From Diphasiastrum complanatum (taxonomy: Eukaryota > Streptophyta > Lycopodiopsida > Lycopodiales > Lycopodiaceae), in contig CM055112.1 in assembly GCA_029204225.1 (NCBI GenBank), positions 28,485,746-28,549,745 on the forward strand: DNA of 64,000 nucleotides, given 5' to 3'. A program made the position numbers and the translations under genes. The notes beneath the pieces are model-generated. The model had not been told where the DNA came from. It did not search any database and saw nothing but the letters and a program-made list of their open reading frames with translations. Every line of letters begins with the position of its first letter. Position 1 is the first letter of the stretch. Below are positions 11,240 through 23,499 of the stretch, piece after piece.

Positions 11240-12130
11240 AATCAGAGGTGTTGATAAAAAGTTATGGTCCGGTCAAGATTGGGTGTTAATTGCTTCGGTC
11301 GAGATTTGATCTGCTTGCTCCAGTCGAGATTTGATCTGATTGGTTCGGTTGAGATCTGATTCGATCGAGACTTTGGCGGTACTTCGGTCGAGATCGTAGG
11401 GAGCACTTTGGTCGAGACCTCAGGGAGCACTTCGGACGAGACTCCAGCGATACTTCGGTCGAGATCTCAGGGAGCACTTCGGTCGAGATTGCTCCGGTCG
11501 AGATCTCTTCGGCTCCGATCGAGATTTGGTCGAATATGTTAGTCAAGACTTCAGTGAGCACTTCGGTCGAGGTCTTAAGGAGCACTTCGGTCGAGATGGC
11601 TTCGGTCGAGATCACTTCGGGTCCGGTCGAGATTTGATCGAACACTTCGGTCGAGACTTCAGCGAGCACTTCGGTAGAGATCTCAGGGAGTACTTCGGTC
11701 AAGATTGCTCCGGTCGAGATCACTTTGGCTCCGGTTGAGATTTGATCGAACACTTCGGTCGAGACTTCAACGAGCACTTCGGTCGAGACTTCAGCGAGCG
11801 CTTCGGTAGATATTTCAGCGAGTGCTTTGGTTGAGATCTCAGCGAACACTTCGGCTGAGATTCGTTCAAATTTCAACGAGCGCTTCGGTTGAGATCTCAA
11901 CGAACACTTCGGTTGAGATTCCATCGAGTGCTTCGGTCAAGATTTAAGATGGGCCTGCAGTTGAGAGGTTATTGAGGTCTCCGATTGAGATCTGAAGCTG
12001 GTGCTTCGGTTGAGATTTGAAGCGTGAGCTCCGGTTGAGCTGTGAGCTGGAGCTCCGGTTGACATTTGAAGCTTGGGCTTCGGTTGAGGTGTGAGCTGGA
12101 GCTCCGGTTGACATTCGAATCTTGGGCTCC
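11240..12130. repeat. TCGGTCGAGA tandem-repeat leader of the gypsy element
   Basis: About 30 degenerate copies of a 24-45 bp unit built on 'cttcggtcgagat(tt/ct)ca.cgagca' fill the space between the PBS and gag. From about 11,980 the units change to 'agctccggttgagattt'. The low-complexity reading frame (ISTEV repeats) on - is a by-product. The same core, as ctcgaccgag, recurs at 35,630-35,825 and 36,280-36,490 next to another gypsy relic. Confidence 0.75.
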
Positions 12131-12382
12131 GGTTGAGATTTCAGCTTGTGGAATGGGAGGAGCGTGAGCTTGAATAGAATCGAATCCAGGTCTGTGAGTG
12201 TGTTTGTTGACAAGTGATTGGCGAGGCTAACAGCTCATGGATTTGGGAATGATGGAGCGAACAATGTGGCTCTGGTCAGTGTGTAGAAACTCAGATTTGT
12301 TTAAAGAATTGGAATGTTGTTGCAGGGATCGGAGCGTAGACAAGGTTGCGGGATGCTGATGTAGAAGGTGTTGGAGTTCAAT

Positions 12383-12398
12383 GGGCAACGGTGTCAAA
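12383..12398 (-). other. Gypsy primer-binding site
   Basis: On - the sequence is TTTGACACCGTTGCCC, close to the (T)GGCGCCGTTGCC type PBS used by many plant Ty3/gypsy elements. It sits directly next to the CA end of the LTR at 12399 and upstream of the repeat leader and gag, as expected. Confidence 0.55.
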
Positions 12399-13364
12399 TG
12401 TTGACAGATCTCCTGCTCCAGAGGACCTGTTGTTTATTCGTTTCTCTGATTCTTTCTACTTTTTCAGAACTGTTTCTGCCTGTTACTAGGCTTAAAGGCA
12501 TTCGTTAGATGTCTTTTTGATTTAACAATGCCAACCCAAGCAGAAGGGACAAAGTGTCGTTTAGTATTTTCTTTATGTCCTACCTGTCAGAGTACAACTC
12601 ATGGACGTCGCTCTTGAACACACTTACATTCTACATGGATGCAAGCCAATAACGCTCATTCACATATCAGCATGCAAACCAATGAACGTTCTACAGATTC
12701 TACAGCCACCTACACTTAAAACGGACTGAAATCAGAGCCTACACTACATTAACACTGAACTACCTTGCATAAATTAACAAAACAAAAAACAAGAAACTAA
12801 TCTACAACTTTTTAGAAGTCCAAGAATCAAGAAACCAACCAGCCTTTTGATTCTTGGACATCCCAAGAACATCAAGAACTGGATTGTACAGAGATATGCA
12901 AGAATCACACCACAAATCCAACCTATTTAGTTTACTTGAATGTTGTCTTTTATATTAATCCACAAGCAAACAAGAAAGTTAATCCACAACTAGGAAAGCA
13001 AGAAAACTAATCCACTCTAAATCCACAACCACACACAAAAGGAGGGAAGGGCATGATCATAGGGGGATCACTCAAGAAAACCATCATGATCAAGGAGCTT
13101 AGTGTAGCATCAAACTCATGGAAAATCTTCTTATTAAGCATGGAGTAGATACAATGCAAAAGCTTCTCTTCACAAAGAGAGAGTCTCTTAAATAAGCAAG
13201 CGAGCTCCTTAGGTGGCATCCTAGTGGAATTTCCACATTTCACAAATTACAAGTGGAATATTGCTCTCCACTAGAGGTCACCATCAAAAGGTGGCTCACT
13301 CTACTTTCTTTAAGAGGGGTCTACTTGCATTTATTACATTTGCTTAGAAATACTAATTCCTACA
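12399..13364 (-). mobile_element. 5' LTR of the gypsy element
   Basis: On - it begins TGTAGGAATTAG at 13364 and ends GTCAACA at 12399, beside the PBS: a TG...CA LTR of about 966 bp. It is AT-rich and non-coding. Start and end rest on the TG/CA ends and PBS position only, because a second copy was not found in the window. Confidence 0.5.
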
Positions 13365-13800
13365 TGGTCATTCCATCTTCCGAGATTCACCATGAGGCTT
13401 ACACAGTTCTTGCATGTCTTTCCTAGCTAGTATTTCTCGATTCTCAGTCTTCATTAGTCTCATCTTCTCAGAGACCTCCTCGGTCTCAGGTGAGAGGTGC
13501 TCTTGAGTTGCTTTGTCCGAGTATCTTGGGGATTCGTCAGAATCAGCCAACAGAAAGTGCTCCATTCATGATTGTGAGACTGACTCTTTCCATTTTTTGT
13601 CCTTTTATAATTTCAGACTCATCTAACTTATTTGTAATACTGTAAAAATTTATGATGAATGTTAATAACTGATTAATGTCAATAAATAAATTGTTGAAAT
13701 TGTTATAAGCTAGACTTTCTCCTTTCGAGCAATTCACTTCATTGATATGAGATGGATTACCAACTATTGTCTGCATACCATGGTTTAACATGTCTTTTTA
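13365..13800 (-). pseudogene. Gene 'A', copy 1, 5' part (left of break)
   Basis: Continues gene A on the other side of the gypsy insertion. It encodes GMQTIVGNPSHINEV at 13,790, then LAYNNFNNLFIDINQLL, then NKLDESEIIKGQKMERVSLT ending near 13,575. These match copy 2 (GMFKVVGQPLHIIDL, NYNDCNNVFLDIENV, KLDESEIIKGQKLEQVSVT at 26,072-26,310) over the same order and spacing. A one-base shift leads into a Glu/Ser-rich stretch (13,368-13,560) with no counterpart in copy 2. KLDESEI holds the candidate first catalytic Asp. It starts only 70 bp from the motif pair at 13,870, divergent from the H3-fusion gene. Confidence 0.6.
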
Positions 13801-13869
13801 AAAAAAAAAGATGAAATGGTCATGGAATTGGAAACTTATAATACCATGATATTATAGTTGGTAGTGCAA

Positions 13870-13964
13870 TATCGCTTTTGAGCGCATTATCTCTTTTCGT
13901 AAATAATCTGTGTAGATCATGCGTCCAAAATCGATATTCAGTTATGGTATCGATCTCTATCGCC
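13870..13964. promoter_or_regulatory. Inverted motif pair plus one extra half-site upstream of H3-fusion gene
   Basis: TATCGCTTTTGAGCGCA on + (13870-13886) and TATCGATTTTGGACGCA on - (13920-13936) are separated by exactly 33 bp. After an 11 bp linker a third + half-site, TATCGATCTCTATCGCC, lies at 13948-13964 with no partner. The site lies between divergent gene A and the H3-fusion gene, about 80 bp before its start codon. Confidence 0.65.
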
Positions 13965-14044
13965 CTTTTACTACAAATTTTTTTTTTTCAACCATTTTTC
14001 TTTTGTTCAATTTTTTTTTTGTTAATCTTCTTCTTCTGAGAATG

Positions 14045-16138
14045 ATGGCCAGGACCAAATCCACTGCCCATGCCATAACCATAGTACAGCCATTCCATTT
14101 TCGTGTTCTCCCTGGTACTGGCCGTAGGCGTGGCATGAAGCAGGGGCTGAGGGAGATCAGAAAACACCAAAGATCAACTAAATTGTTGATCCCTAGAGCT
14201 CATTTCGGCCGATCTGTTGAGAATGTCACTCTGTCACTTGGGTTGAATGTTTGTTTTCTCGTGACAGCCATGCAGGCCTTACAGGGTGCTGCAAAAGATT
14301 TTTAGTCGTAGTTTTCTGAGGATACTTGTCTTTTGGCAGTGCATGGTAAGCGTGTCACCATCATGCCAAAGGATTTCGTCATTCTCAAAAGGCTTCGGGA
14401 CAGATATTTTGGTCTGCATGTTGATAATGCCAGCACCTCCAGAGACCTGCCTCTGGATAAAACCAACGTGCCTACTACCTCTAGGAGGAAGAGAAGGCAG
14501 TCTGTCCCCAAGAAGGCTAGATCTCGAAGGCCAGATGCTTCCATTCCTTGTAGACGTATCCCGGCCAAGAGACCCCTTGTCTTCCTGAGCTCTGAGTTAG
14601 ATGCTGGAAAATCTGACTCAAATAAAAAATCATTACCCCTTCCTCCTCCTGTTATTCTCCAGCTCCTCAACAAGTTTCATCACCAAAAGTGTTGATTACC
14701 CAAGAGGAGCTAAACAAAATAACAGAGAAATCTGTAAATATTATTTTCACTTCTATTACTGCTCCTGTACATAATCTTTTTGTAAGAATTCCATATGATC
14801 CAGCCCAGGTTTTTTTTTTATTTTGACCATTATAATCAATACGAGACCTACTTAGCTAACAAAATTGATCTTCTTGGCAACTTTTTTGATTTTTTTCTTC
14901 CAGATACACGTAGAAGCTTTAAAATAGCTCTCAAATTTTGTGCCGAGCTAAAAGATAAGACCTCAAAAATTTCAGATGTGATAGTAGAGGCCGGAGTTTT
15001 TTTTTTGTAGAATAGTATTAGTTTTGATTTCCATGGTACAGTTTTTGTTGTTAGTCCATTTTTCATGGGAGCGGTAAAGGCGAAAGAAGCCAATTTTGAG
15101 AAGGCTGTCTATTTTGTCGAGTGCAGTCCTCTGGTGAAATTTTATTTGATTCCATATGAAAATAAGTAAGGATTGCTCTTCTATTTTTGTTGCTTTAATC
15201 TGGATTGTTGCATGCTTCATTGCTTTAATAAGTACAATTTTTTTTCATAAATATGAATTTATTGATATTTGTATTTTGTTGTTGCAGTCGGCATTGGAGC
15301 CTAAACATTCTTTTTGTAAACATAAATAAGGAGAGAGTATCAAATTTTCTATGTGTAAAATTAAACTCAGTTGCAAATACACATAGAGAATTTGATTTTC
15401 TATTTCATGATGCCGTTCGGGAAATACCGACAACGACAACTTTAATTGGAGAGATAACCATTAAATCTCTCAAAGTATATTCAATTTATCTTTGATATGC
15501 ATGTATTTCTTTTTTAATTCAAATGTATCGTCATAGCATAAATAAAATTTCTATCATAATATTACTTATTTTTATTCTATGTATGTAGTGTGTACAACAA
15601 AACGACGCTTTTAGTTGTGCATGGTTCGTCCTATACAATACGAAGCTATTTTTTGAATGGTATAATTTACAAGTGGATGTAGATATTGAAAAGATAATAT
15701 TCTGTTCATTTGTGGTTCATTTCATTCTGATTCATATTTTTTTACTATAATTGTTTGTAATTTGTTGATTCTCGTGTTTTGTGATGATAGTTCACTCTTG
15801 AACTGTATACTCCTGATGATGTATATAGATTTCGGCAATAATTGATCAGAACCTATGCCCAGTACGGTGTAAGAGTTGCACCTGCAATCGAGGGCCCTCA
15901 AAAAGAAGCTGCTCCTGCCTTAACAACCTTTCAGGTTGCTCAGGATGCAGATCTTATTTTATATGATCAAAAAGAAATAAAAGTCCTTCCTAATACAGAG
16001 AAAGACAATTTTATAGCAGATATTCCTCTTGTCTTAAAAGGCATTGAGGCCCTTCCCGAAACAGAGGAAGATGAGATTATAGAAGGAGTTGTTGCCTTAT
16101 CAGTTCCTAATACTGATATAGAAAATATAGAAAATTGA
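14045..16138 (+). pseudogene. Histone H3-fold fusion gene, copy 1
   Basis: Starts MARTKSTA (14045), close to the histone H3 N-terminus MARTKQTA. After a shortened tail, GLREIRKHQRSTKLLI aligns with the H3 alpha-N/alpha-1 region, and AVHGKRVTIMPKDF (about 14,338-14,380) with the H3 C-terminus AIHAKRVTIMPKDI. The join aligns residue for residue with H3 except for two in-frame stops (14302-14310). A basic tail (RRKRRQSVPKKARSRRP) follows, then a long unknown part with frameshifts (EELNKITEKSVNIIF at 14,707; YFVECSPLVKFYLIPY near 15,110-15,160). GT-AG introns at 15166-15287, 15475-15588 and before 15791 connect further exons (FVNINKERVSNFLCVKLNS; NKTTLLVVHGSS; RTYAQYGVRVAPA) to a TGA at 16136. 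H3 wraps nucleosomal DNA; the fused part is unknown. Copy 2 at 29,367 shares the downstream exons. Confidence 0.75.
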
Positions 16139-16490
16139 TTGAATAGAGATCTATTTGTAAATAGAGAGACATCAAAAAAAAAAAAGATACAATCATTTTA
16201 CATATAAACAACCCATTTATGAGTTTTTTTTATTGATATCACAATAAATTCTTACAATCAGGTTGTGTTCATAGTCTAATACTAAAATACAATTTTTCTA
16301 TAATGATAAAAAGACATGATGATTGACATATATTTACTGATAGTGAATCTCAATGTTCTTTTATAAGTTGGATTGTTTCACCAATATCTCAGCATTTGAT
16401 CTCGAGCTCATGTCTTTTATGTACATGCATAAAACTAATACAAAGTTAGTTAGAATTAGTACAGAGTTTGTATTAGAAAGTTTAGATTGA
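16139..16490. other. Convergent 3' spacer
   Basis: AT-rich non-coding DNA between the converging H3-fusion gene and gene D. A poly-A run (16,174-16,186) and several AATAAA-like words are present. Nothing else seen. Confidence 0.4.
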
Positions 16491-16492
16491 AA

Positions 16493-17772
16493 CTATTCAT
16501 AAAAGATCAAGTGTTTACAGTTACTTACGAGTTTACCATTGAAAATGAATTTGAAGTCTGAAAGTCCATCATCTTGTAGGAGCAATAGTTCCCGCCGGAT
16601 GTAGTTTAGACTCCAATCTTCTTCCACCTCAACACATGTCAAAATGGCATCATTGTATATAATTTCAATATTTTTTCGTTTTGAATGTCCACTGGCTTCC
16701 AAGTCTTGATCGAGTGGCACCCATTTACTTTTATTTTTTTTTCATCTTTGATAATGGGAGCATAAGCTCAACATTTGTTTTTCAATTTGATAAAGGAAGC
16801 ACATGGAAGACATTTTAATTTTGCATTATATTTCTCCATCTGATCTTTTGTCCCAACCTTCATCCATAAGTTCAGATAATAAACTATTTGATAAATTTTT
16901 GCATACAAACATCGTTGGAGTTTTGTGTACATTGACACTTGAAAAGAAATCCACAAATATATTCAAGGAAATAAACCAACTCAATCTGACTGTTTTTTAT
17001 CTCGTGCTCATTTTTAATGAATTTTTTACATCATTATATATCTTGCAACGAAATGATTTTGAAACTGTAGCATCTAGTGCAACCCATTCATTACTTTCAA
17101 AACTAGGTAATGGAATTGGTACTATTTGTCCAAAATTTTCTTGTATCAAGAATGTACATTGATTCATAAAAAAAGATCCCACTATCAACTAGATCTTTTG
17201 CAGTTCTACCTCGATATTGCAGCTGTTTAATATTAGTGTGAATAACATCTAACACACCTGCTAAAGATCCACTCGACTCCCATTCATTTATATTGGATGG
17301 ATATAAATCTGCAAGAGAAAAATGATTAGATTGGCAAGTTTACTATCAGATATTTATGAATGAAAAAAATCAAAGTATCAAAAATATCAATACTCATAGT
17401 TGTTTTTTTTGTAATCCTGACGGTTGAATCCTTGCACATTTATCTCTGAATGCATATATACATGTTGGACTAGAATTTCAAAAATAGATTTCCTCTTGAT
17501 GATGTTCTGAAATCCAAAATTTTGGCCCTCCAATAAGATCAAAATGATAGTTTTGACCTCTTCCTTTTTCGAAATGCTCCTCTTGATGATGGATGCATCA
17601 AAACCCAAGAGTTTTTTGAATATTTTCTTGGCACCCATAATCCATTATCATCTGTCTTGTTGAATAGAAGCACAGAGTTGATTGAGGAGCACAGCTTCCT
17701 TGATGGCGCCATTCGTAATTTGCATAAAAAAATCTGAAACAATGAACTATGAATCTGAAAATTTGCCCCCAT
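16493..17772 (-). pseudogene. Unknown spliced gene 'D' (decayed)
   Basis: Not recognised. On -, coding-like pieces in order are LGFDASIIKRSISKKEEVKT (about 17,600), IFEILVQHVYMHSEINVQGF (about 17,440), an exon after a TCTTGCAG acceptor at about 17,310 reading LYPSNINEWESSGSLAGVLD and GIFFYESMYILDTRKFW, then a frame change to SFESNEWVALD (about 17,100), and lastly IEIIYNDAILTCVEVEEDWS with SDFKFIFNGKLVS (about 16,520-16,670). The last piece has the size and pattern of a small beta-grasp-like domain, but that is a guess. Sense is broken by stops. It converges on the H3-fusion gene, so it may be a fourth gene of the element; no second copy was found in the window. Confidence 0.45.
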
Positions 17773-20700
17773 GAATTTGAGAAAAAGTGTTGGCGAAAAT
17801 TTGAAGCACTGATCTATTTGGCGTCACAACTTAACTCTGGTCAACCCAGTTAACCATGGTTTGACAATGCATATACATTAATGGTACATCAATTTTCTCA
17901 TCTCAACCATCTGTCATATTCATTTTCAATATTTTTGGGTCTCTTCGGGTAGTGATGAGCTAGAAGGGCAGGCCTCATCAACCAATAGCATTTCCATATG
18001 CTGCCCGACAAAACAACAATATATTGAAAAAGTTTTTATTTTATTTATATTTGGAAAATTCTACGTTACGTAGAACCTCGAAGCTAAGGTTTCAATTGGT
18101 CCACATGGCAACGAAAATAAAGAAAAAAAATAAAAAAACATCTTTTTCAAAGGCCCTCGTCGGGCTCTAAGTTTCTCTAATGCAATGTTTCCGATGTTGT
18201 GTAAATGAATTTATGAGATGCATTGTTTTCGAGTATTAGTTTCCAAGTCTACTTTGATTCTTATTTGATTTTCATTTAAAATTCAAGACTTGCTTTATGT
18301 GAATGATAAGCCAATAAATCTTTTGGCCTTTAAGAACTTAGGACAGGTCTTCACCCTTGAGTTCACACCATATTGGGCCTAACTCTAGTTTGACAGGTGA
18401 TAGACTAGTTAAGTGACACTTGTCGAGCCCATGCAGTTTGGGGCTTTGCTATATGTACAATGTTTCTTCATAATAGAGTTAACTTTTGTTGTGCCATCTT
18501 TGAGAGCTTGTGAGGAGTGGCTACGATGATTGATTAATGTAATCTGCAAACTACACTAGATTTCATCGGAATTTTAAACGGCATGAGTGTTGCTATCATT
18601 GCATAGAAGATGAGAGTGCCATATTGTAAAGACCACTAGGGAAAACCCCTAAGATGAGGATAGAAAAACACAATAGGAGACACATAGGAGCAAAACTTCC
18701 CAACCAAACCTAGATCTAGCCCCTGAGCCATGCCATGTGAAAGCTAGAGGAGAAGAGAGCAACTGGTAACCTGAACCAAGTTGTCAACGAGAGAATCTCT
18801 ACCTCAATATATAGAGAAAAGATTGATGTGCATGAACCCATACAATTCCCATGCAGTCCAACTATAAATAGGTCACATCTCTTCATGCAGTCCTCCTACC
18901 TATATCTGTCACACACGTACATGCACTACTCCATATGTCTCAATTAGAGTGTCTGGGTCCTCTCAAAATTATTAGTCACAAATAGGCCTCGACATGGAAT
19001 TAAATATCGGAGTGCCTAAAAAACTCGAATACCGGAGGGCCGGTTTACCATATTAGGACTATTCCATGTTTTTAACAGAAAATGGCCATGACACATGTGA
19101 AGTAGAGCAGATAATGATTTGCATGACTTCTTGCATAAGAGTGAGGAACGAGGGTGGCAAGGTTGTTAGATCTTAGAGAAATAGGGCTTTATCCTTTTGC
19201 TATACATGGTCATTAATGCAAACCACATCAATATGATCATCTTTAAGCTTGGATCCATGAGGAGTATAAACCCTTTTGTTATTGCCTCCTCACATCACAA
19301 CACCACCATAGATGACACGATCGTGGATGCATCCCCACCATACGTGACACGATCTACTGGATTGTCCAAGACACTTCTAGTTGTTGGTCGCCTATTCCTA
19401 ACCCTAATCGGCATCAAGGTGCAACTTGAGGTGACACATCTCCTTTAAACAAAAAGCCTTTATGTTCTCAATTCATAGTACTTGGTCAAGTGGGAGGTAA
19501 TTTTGGTTTCCACCTTTCACGTCTATTTTGACATTTGCATGGTATGCACATTTTTTTGCTTTGCACTTTCACATTGTTAGTTTACTTATTTGTATTGTGA
19601 GGTAAGTAGTAAGGAAAACGTAACCTCAAATAATCTGTACCATGATCTTACAAAAGCAAGGTCTGCCATATGTGCACATACGTTACTTGTTTCACATGTC
19701 TTCAATATAGTAGCTAGTTTTTAATAATAGTGGCCACTTTACAACTGTGGTGATCAATATATATGATTTAGAAAGCCTTTACATCTAGAATATTAAGGTA
19801 AAGGGAGAAATGATGTTGGGTGTAATTGGTGGAAGGCAGTGGGCACCTTAGGATGTGTGTAATTGGTAGAAGGCACCTTTGTGAACATGGGTGTGGCTAA
19901 GTCAACGTTTAAGGTTATTCGAAAAGCTCGAGAAGCTGTAAAAGGCAAAGCTAGGACCAACTTGGTGCCATCTTTAGTGTATGTATATTTGTTCATATTA
20001 AACTAAGGTTGTCAAAAGTAAGAATTTATAATGTCTTGAATAATCCTTTCCCATCTCAAGAGGAAGATCATGAACATGCAAAGTCCATCACCCAACTATT
20101 TTTGTACAGGGAGGGCAGCACAAAGTTAATGAAAAAGACCCATCTAAAAAAGAAAAGCATATTATGATGGAAATTAAAGGCTGAAAAGTGACAATATTGG
20201 CCGGCAGAGATATGGCAGGAAAACAACGCGTGGCCCTGGACCCTAGCGATGGTCTCCGGTGTTGGTCTAGCCTTGTACATGAATAAAATCCCTGCTTTTT
20301 TTTATATCTTGTATAATGTACTGAAGGTGGGCTGTCAAAAGGAGATGTGTGGAGGAGGGACATTGCTTTTTGGTGGTGTATATTTGGGAGATGCGTGGAG
20401 CAGAGCACATCTATACATAAAGTACTGAATAAACATATATATCTTTTGACTCAAGAACAAGAAAGGGATCGCAACTTTTGAAGAAGCACTAGCTTAGTTT
20501 CAGACGACTTTCAGTATGTACCCCTGTGTAACCTACTTTTCCTAACAAGACACCAACAAGAATTGGGACTGGAACGCCATTGCCCCACCACTATGAGTGA
20601 CGCTCATTCCCACCGCATCACCTTTGTGTATAAAATGATAAAAACGCATATGGGTTTTTTTTTTCCAAGATTTCCATATCGGATTTATACTATGGCCTTT

Positions 20701-21430
20701 TCTATCTCCACCCAATCTGTGAAAGGACAGTTGCCAGAGTATCATTTGTTTTTATAGCACCCAGTTCCAAATTTTAGATTGTTTTCTCTGTTTTTTTATA
20801 TGGGGTGATTCCATATGATCCCATAGTATTAAAATATTTTTCTATTTCTCTTACCAACCTTGTCTCAACAAAAGATGATATATTCTCTGAAAATGATAAA
20901 TAAAATTTTATGTGTAATTTAACCTAAGAAAAAGTCCACCATGTGTGAGTTGCAAAGAGTTTTGATTTTTTGGCTCTTCGTCGTGTCAAATTTAACTATG
21001 CACAAAAGTACAATGTTAGAGATCACACTTAACAAGACACAAGCCAATTTTATCATTTACAAATGTAAATTGTTAGGTCACACGTAACTTGAAGCTTGCA
21101 AGCCTACACAGATGTCATTGTAGCAAGAGGCGGGACTTTAAAGACGTCATTGGAGCAATGGAATGGACTTGAGACTACATAGTCATGGCAAGATTTTTAA
21201 TACTACCCACCTTGTCCCATGATTTCAAGTAATGTAATAAGAAAAAAAGACTTGAGACTCCATAATCATGGCAAGAATTTTACCCAACTTCTCCCACTAT
21301 TTTGACTAGTGTAATAATAAGATTGGTATGAGGGTGATGATACCAAAAGGTTATCAACTCGAGTCCCAACAAACTTTTTTTTTAGAATCAGTGAACATTC
21401 TGAGCACATAATACGTTGGTGCTCCATATT
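17773..21430. other. Intergenic spacer, no gene recognised
   Basis: AT-rich DNA with only short ORFs that carry no known motif. The stretch 18,600-19,030 has a style common in plant LTRs (short 'accactagggaaaacccctaag' blocks) but no TG...CA pair or PBS could be placed. Nothing else supportable. Confidence 0.4.
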
Positions 21431-21434
21431 TTGT

Positions 21435-22015
21435 CCAACATGCAATTTGGACGCCTACTTTTGGCAAATTATTTGAAGTAATTTGTTGTGGGAATTTTGG
21501 TTGTTAAAAATTTGACTGATTTGGAATTATTTGACTTCATTATTACTTAATTTTTGTGACATGATATTCTTGTGCGTTAATGACCATTGGTATAAATCAT
21601 TTAACATATTTATGTCCCAATGGCCATTATGCAACTTGGACACCTACTTTTGGCAGATTATTTGAAGTAATTTGTCGTGGAAATTCTATTAATAAAATTT
21701 GACTGATTTGGAATTATTTGACTTCATTATCAGTTTATTTTTTTCACATGATATTCTCGTGCGTTAATGACCATTGGTATAAGTCATTTGATATATTTAC
21801 CTCTCAATGGCCATTATGCAATTTGGACACCTACTTTTGGCAGATTATTTTAAGTAATTTGTCGTGGAAATTCTATTGATAAAATTTGACAGATTTGGAA
21901 TCATTTGACTTCATTATCACTTTATTTTTGTCACATGATATTCTCGCACTAACTAATTGCATTAATGACCATTGGTATGAAATCATCTAATATATTTACC
22001 TCCCATGGCCACTAT
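21435..22015. repeat. Three-unit tandem repeat, period about 188 bp
   Basis: The phrase 'ttgga(c/t)(g/a)cctacttttggca(a/g)atta' occurs with its 'gg' at 21449, 21638 and 21825 (periods 189 and 187). Each unit also carries 'tttgac.gatttggaat.atttgacttcatta' and 'gcgttaatgaccattggtat'. Non-coding and about 90 percent similar by eye. Looks like a small satellite array. Confidence 0.8.
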
Positions 22016-22718
22016 GCACTACATAAGGAATATTGTTTAATCCAACCAAATTGGTTGCACAAAGCAACATAACGTATCACTCCTTTGGAATTTACAAGTT
22101 GGAATATCCCTCACATAAAAGCAAAAAAAACCTTACAAGTTTTTTTAAGCCTTTTCTTTTTAAGAATGACTCAAATGTAAATGATAGCTCAAACTTTGTT
22201 TGATATTAGTTTTCAAATTTTCTTTGTGATTTTGTTATCAAACAGTTTTAAAAGGTTTTAGTGCCAAAATATATCCATAAAATTGACAAGGTACGCCATG
22301 CATGTGGAGTTTATATACTCCACAAATTCAAGTTTTTAAGGTGAACTTTAAGATTACAGGAGCTCTTCAACTCATTCACTAGAATGTTCACTTTGTAAAT
22401 AATCTCAGATTCAGGAGGTTCAGCCGCACAGATTTATTGCTAAATGATATCACTTTTGAGGATGTAAAGGTTAATGCTTTTTGGCAGTGTATTAGAGTTC
22501 ATCACACTTTGGAACATTTGGGTAGATAGGAATAGCAGGGAATTTGGGAGCGGTGATTTTGCCATCTCCAATCTGCTTCTTTTTTAAGAGGCTGAAAATT
22601 TTTTGATTCTGTAAGTTTTGCTCCTTCATGTACTTTGTACAAAGTTATATCAAAATGAAACATTATACAAAATATCTGGAAAAACCAAATTCTATTTGGA
22701 CACTTTCTCTAGTGAATG

Positions 22719-23045
22719 TTAAAACTTACTCAAATCAACATATGCAACATACAATGCAAAATGTGATGATCTAAGTATAGAATTCACTAGTCCATATCCT
22801 AAAATTTTAAGTGCAATAGTTTTTCTAGCAAAAACTATTCTATGCACCCTTGTAAAATTATGTCCTCCAAGAAGATGAGAAAGTGCCTTGATTGCCATAG
22901 TCATTGTTTCACCATGTGGAATGGGCAACAATTATTTTACAATTCTTGAAGATCTTCAGATAATAGCCTAGAGCATGATCTCTTTGAAATTCACCAACAA
23001 GAGATCTATGTCATCTTCGATGGATTGAAAATTTATTAAGATAAA
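22719..23045 (-). pseudogene. Unknown gene 'CB', third copy (fragment)
   Basis: Reading left on -: a fragment of GEFQRDHALGYYLKIFKN (about 22,945-23,010), then HGETMTMAIKALSHLLGGHN, VHRIVFARKTIALKILGYG and SSHFALYVAYVDLSK ending near 22,722. It matches CB copy 1 (5,990-6,295) and copy 2 in the same order. One frame change near 22,920. No H3 or A sequence was found beside it, so it is an isolated piece of the element. This is the least-broken version of the middle of CB and is useful for aligning the family. Confidence 0.65.
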
Positions 23046-23069
23046 GGGTTTTCTAAAATAAAAAGAAAT

Positions 23070-23265
23070 GTGAGAAGAAATTTTTTTGATGTTGGTACAA
23101 GGTCTAGAAATTTGTACAAGGTGAGTCATAGTCATTCTGAGAAATTAAAAATTCTTGTCACTTCTACTTTTGAACATGTCAATGACCTGTGGCATTGTGG
23201 ACTAGGACATTTAAACTACAATAGCATTTCTCAGATAAAAACTTGTTGGATTTCTATCCTCTCTA
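23070..23265 (+). pseudogene. Ty1/copia pre-integrase fragment
   Basis: GTRSRNLYKVSH followed by NDLWHCGLGHLNYNSISQI matches the copia gag-pre-integrase zinc-binding motif (LWH.RLGHLN). The reading frame continues to 23,495 without further copia motifs. An isolated scrap; no LTR or PBS nearby. Confidence 0.6.
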
Positions 23266-23499
23266 GGGCCTCTCTCTGCTACTCTAGATGCATTCACTTG
23301 CTACTTGTAAATGCTTGTATAGTTGCATACTCTACAAAAATACACTTGTTTTCTGACAGTCTGCAGAAATACAAAAGAATTGGTGATCGTTACGTCCATG
23401 TCCAGTATGAGGGATTCGTAATAATTCCTAACATGGATAGCCAGTCACACCAGTGTATGTGGTTATTACTTAAAGTCAAAAGGGCGCCTAGATAGTGAG

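Noticed and set aside
11286-11924. 212-residue ISTEV-repeat protein on -
   Set aside because: By-product of the gypsy leader DNA repeat; the opposite strand is open too, and the unit length varies out of frame.
14045-14700. Ordinary centromeric histone CENH3 gene
   Set aside because: N-terminus keeps MARTK, the fold is broken by stops, and the frame continues into long extra exons repeated at a second locus; CENH3 genes end shortly after the fold.
22410-22640. LINE-type C-terminal fragment (ITLWNIWVDRNSREF)
   Set aside because: Only a vague resemblance to the 'LWxxWxxRN' end of plant LINEs, with stops on both sides and no endonuclease or RT nearby.
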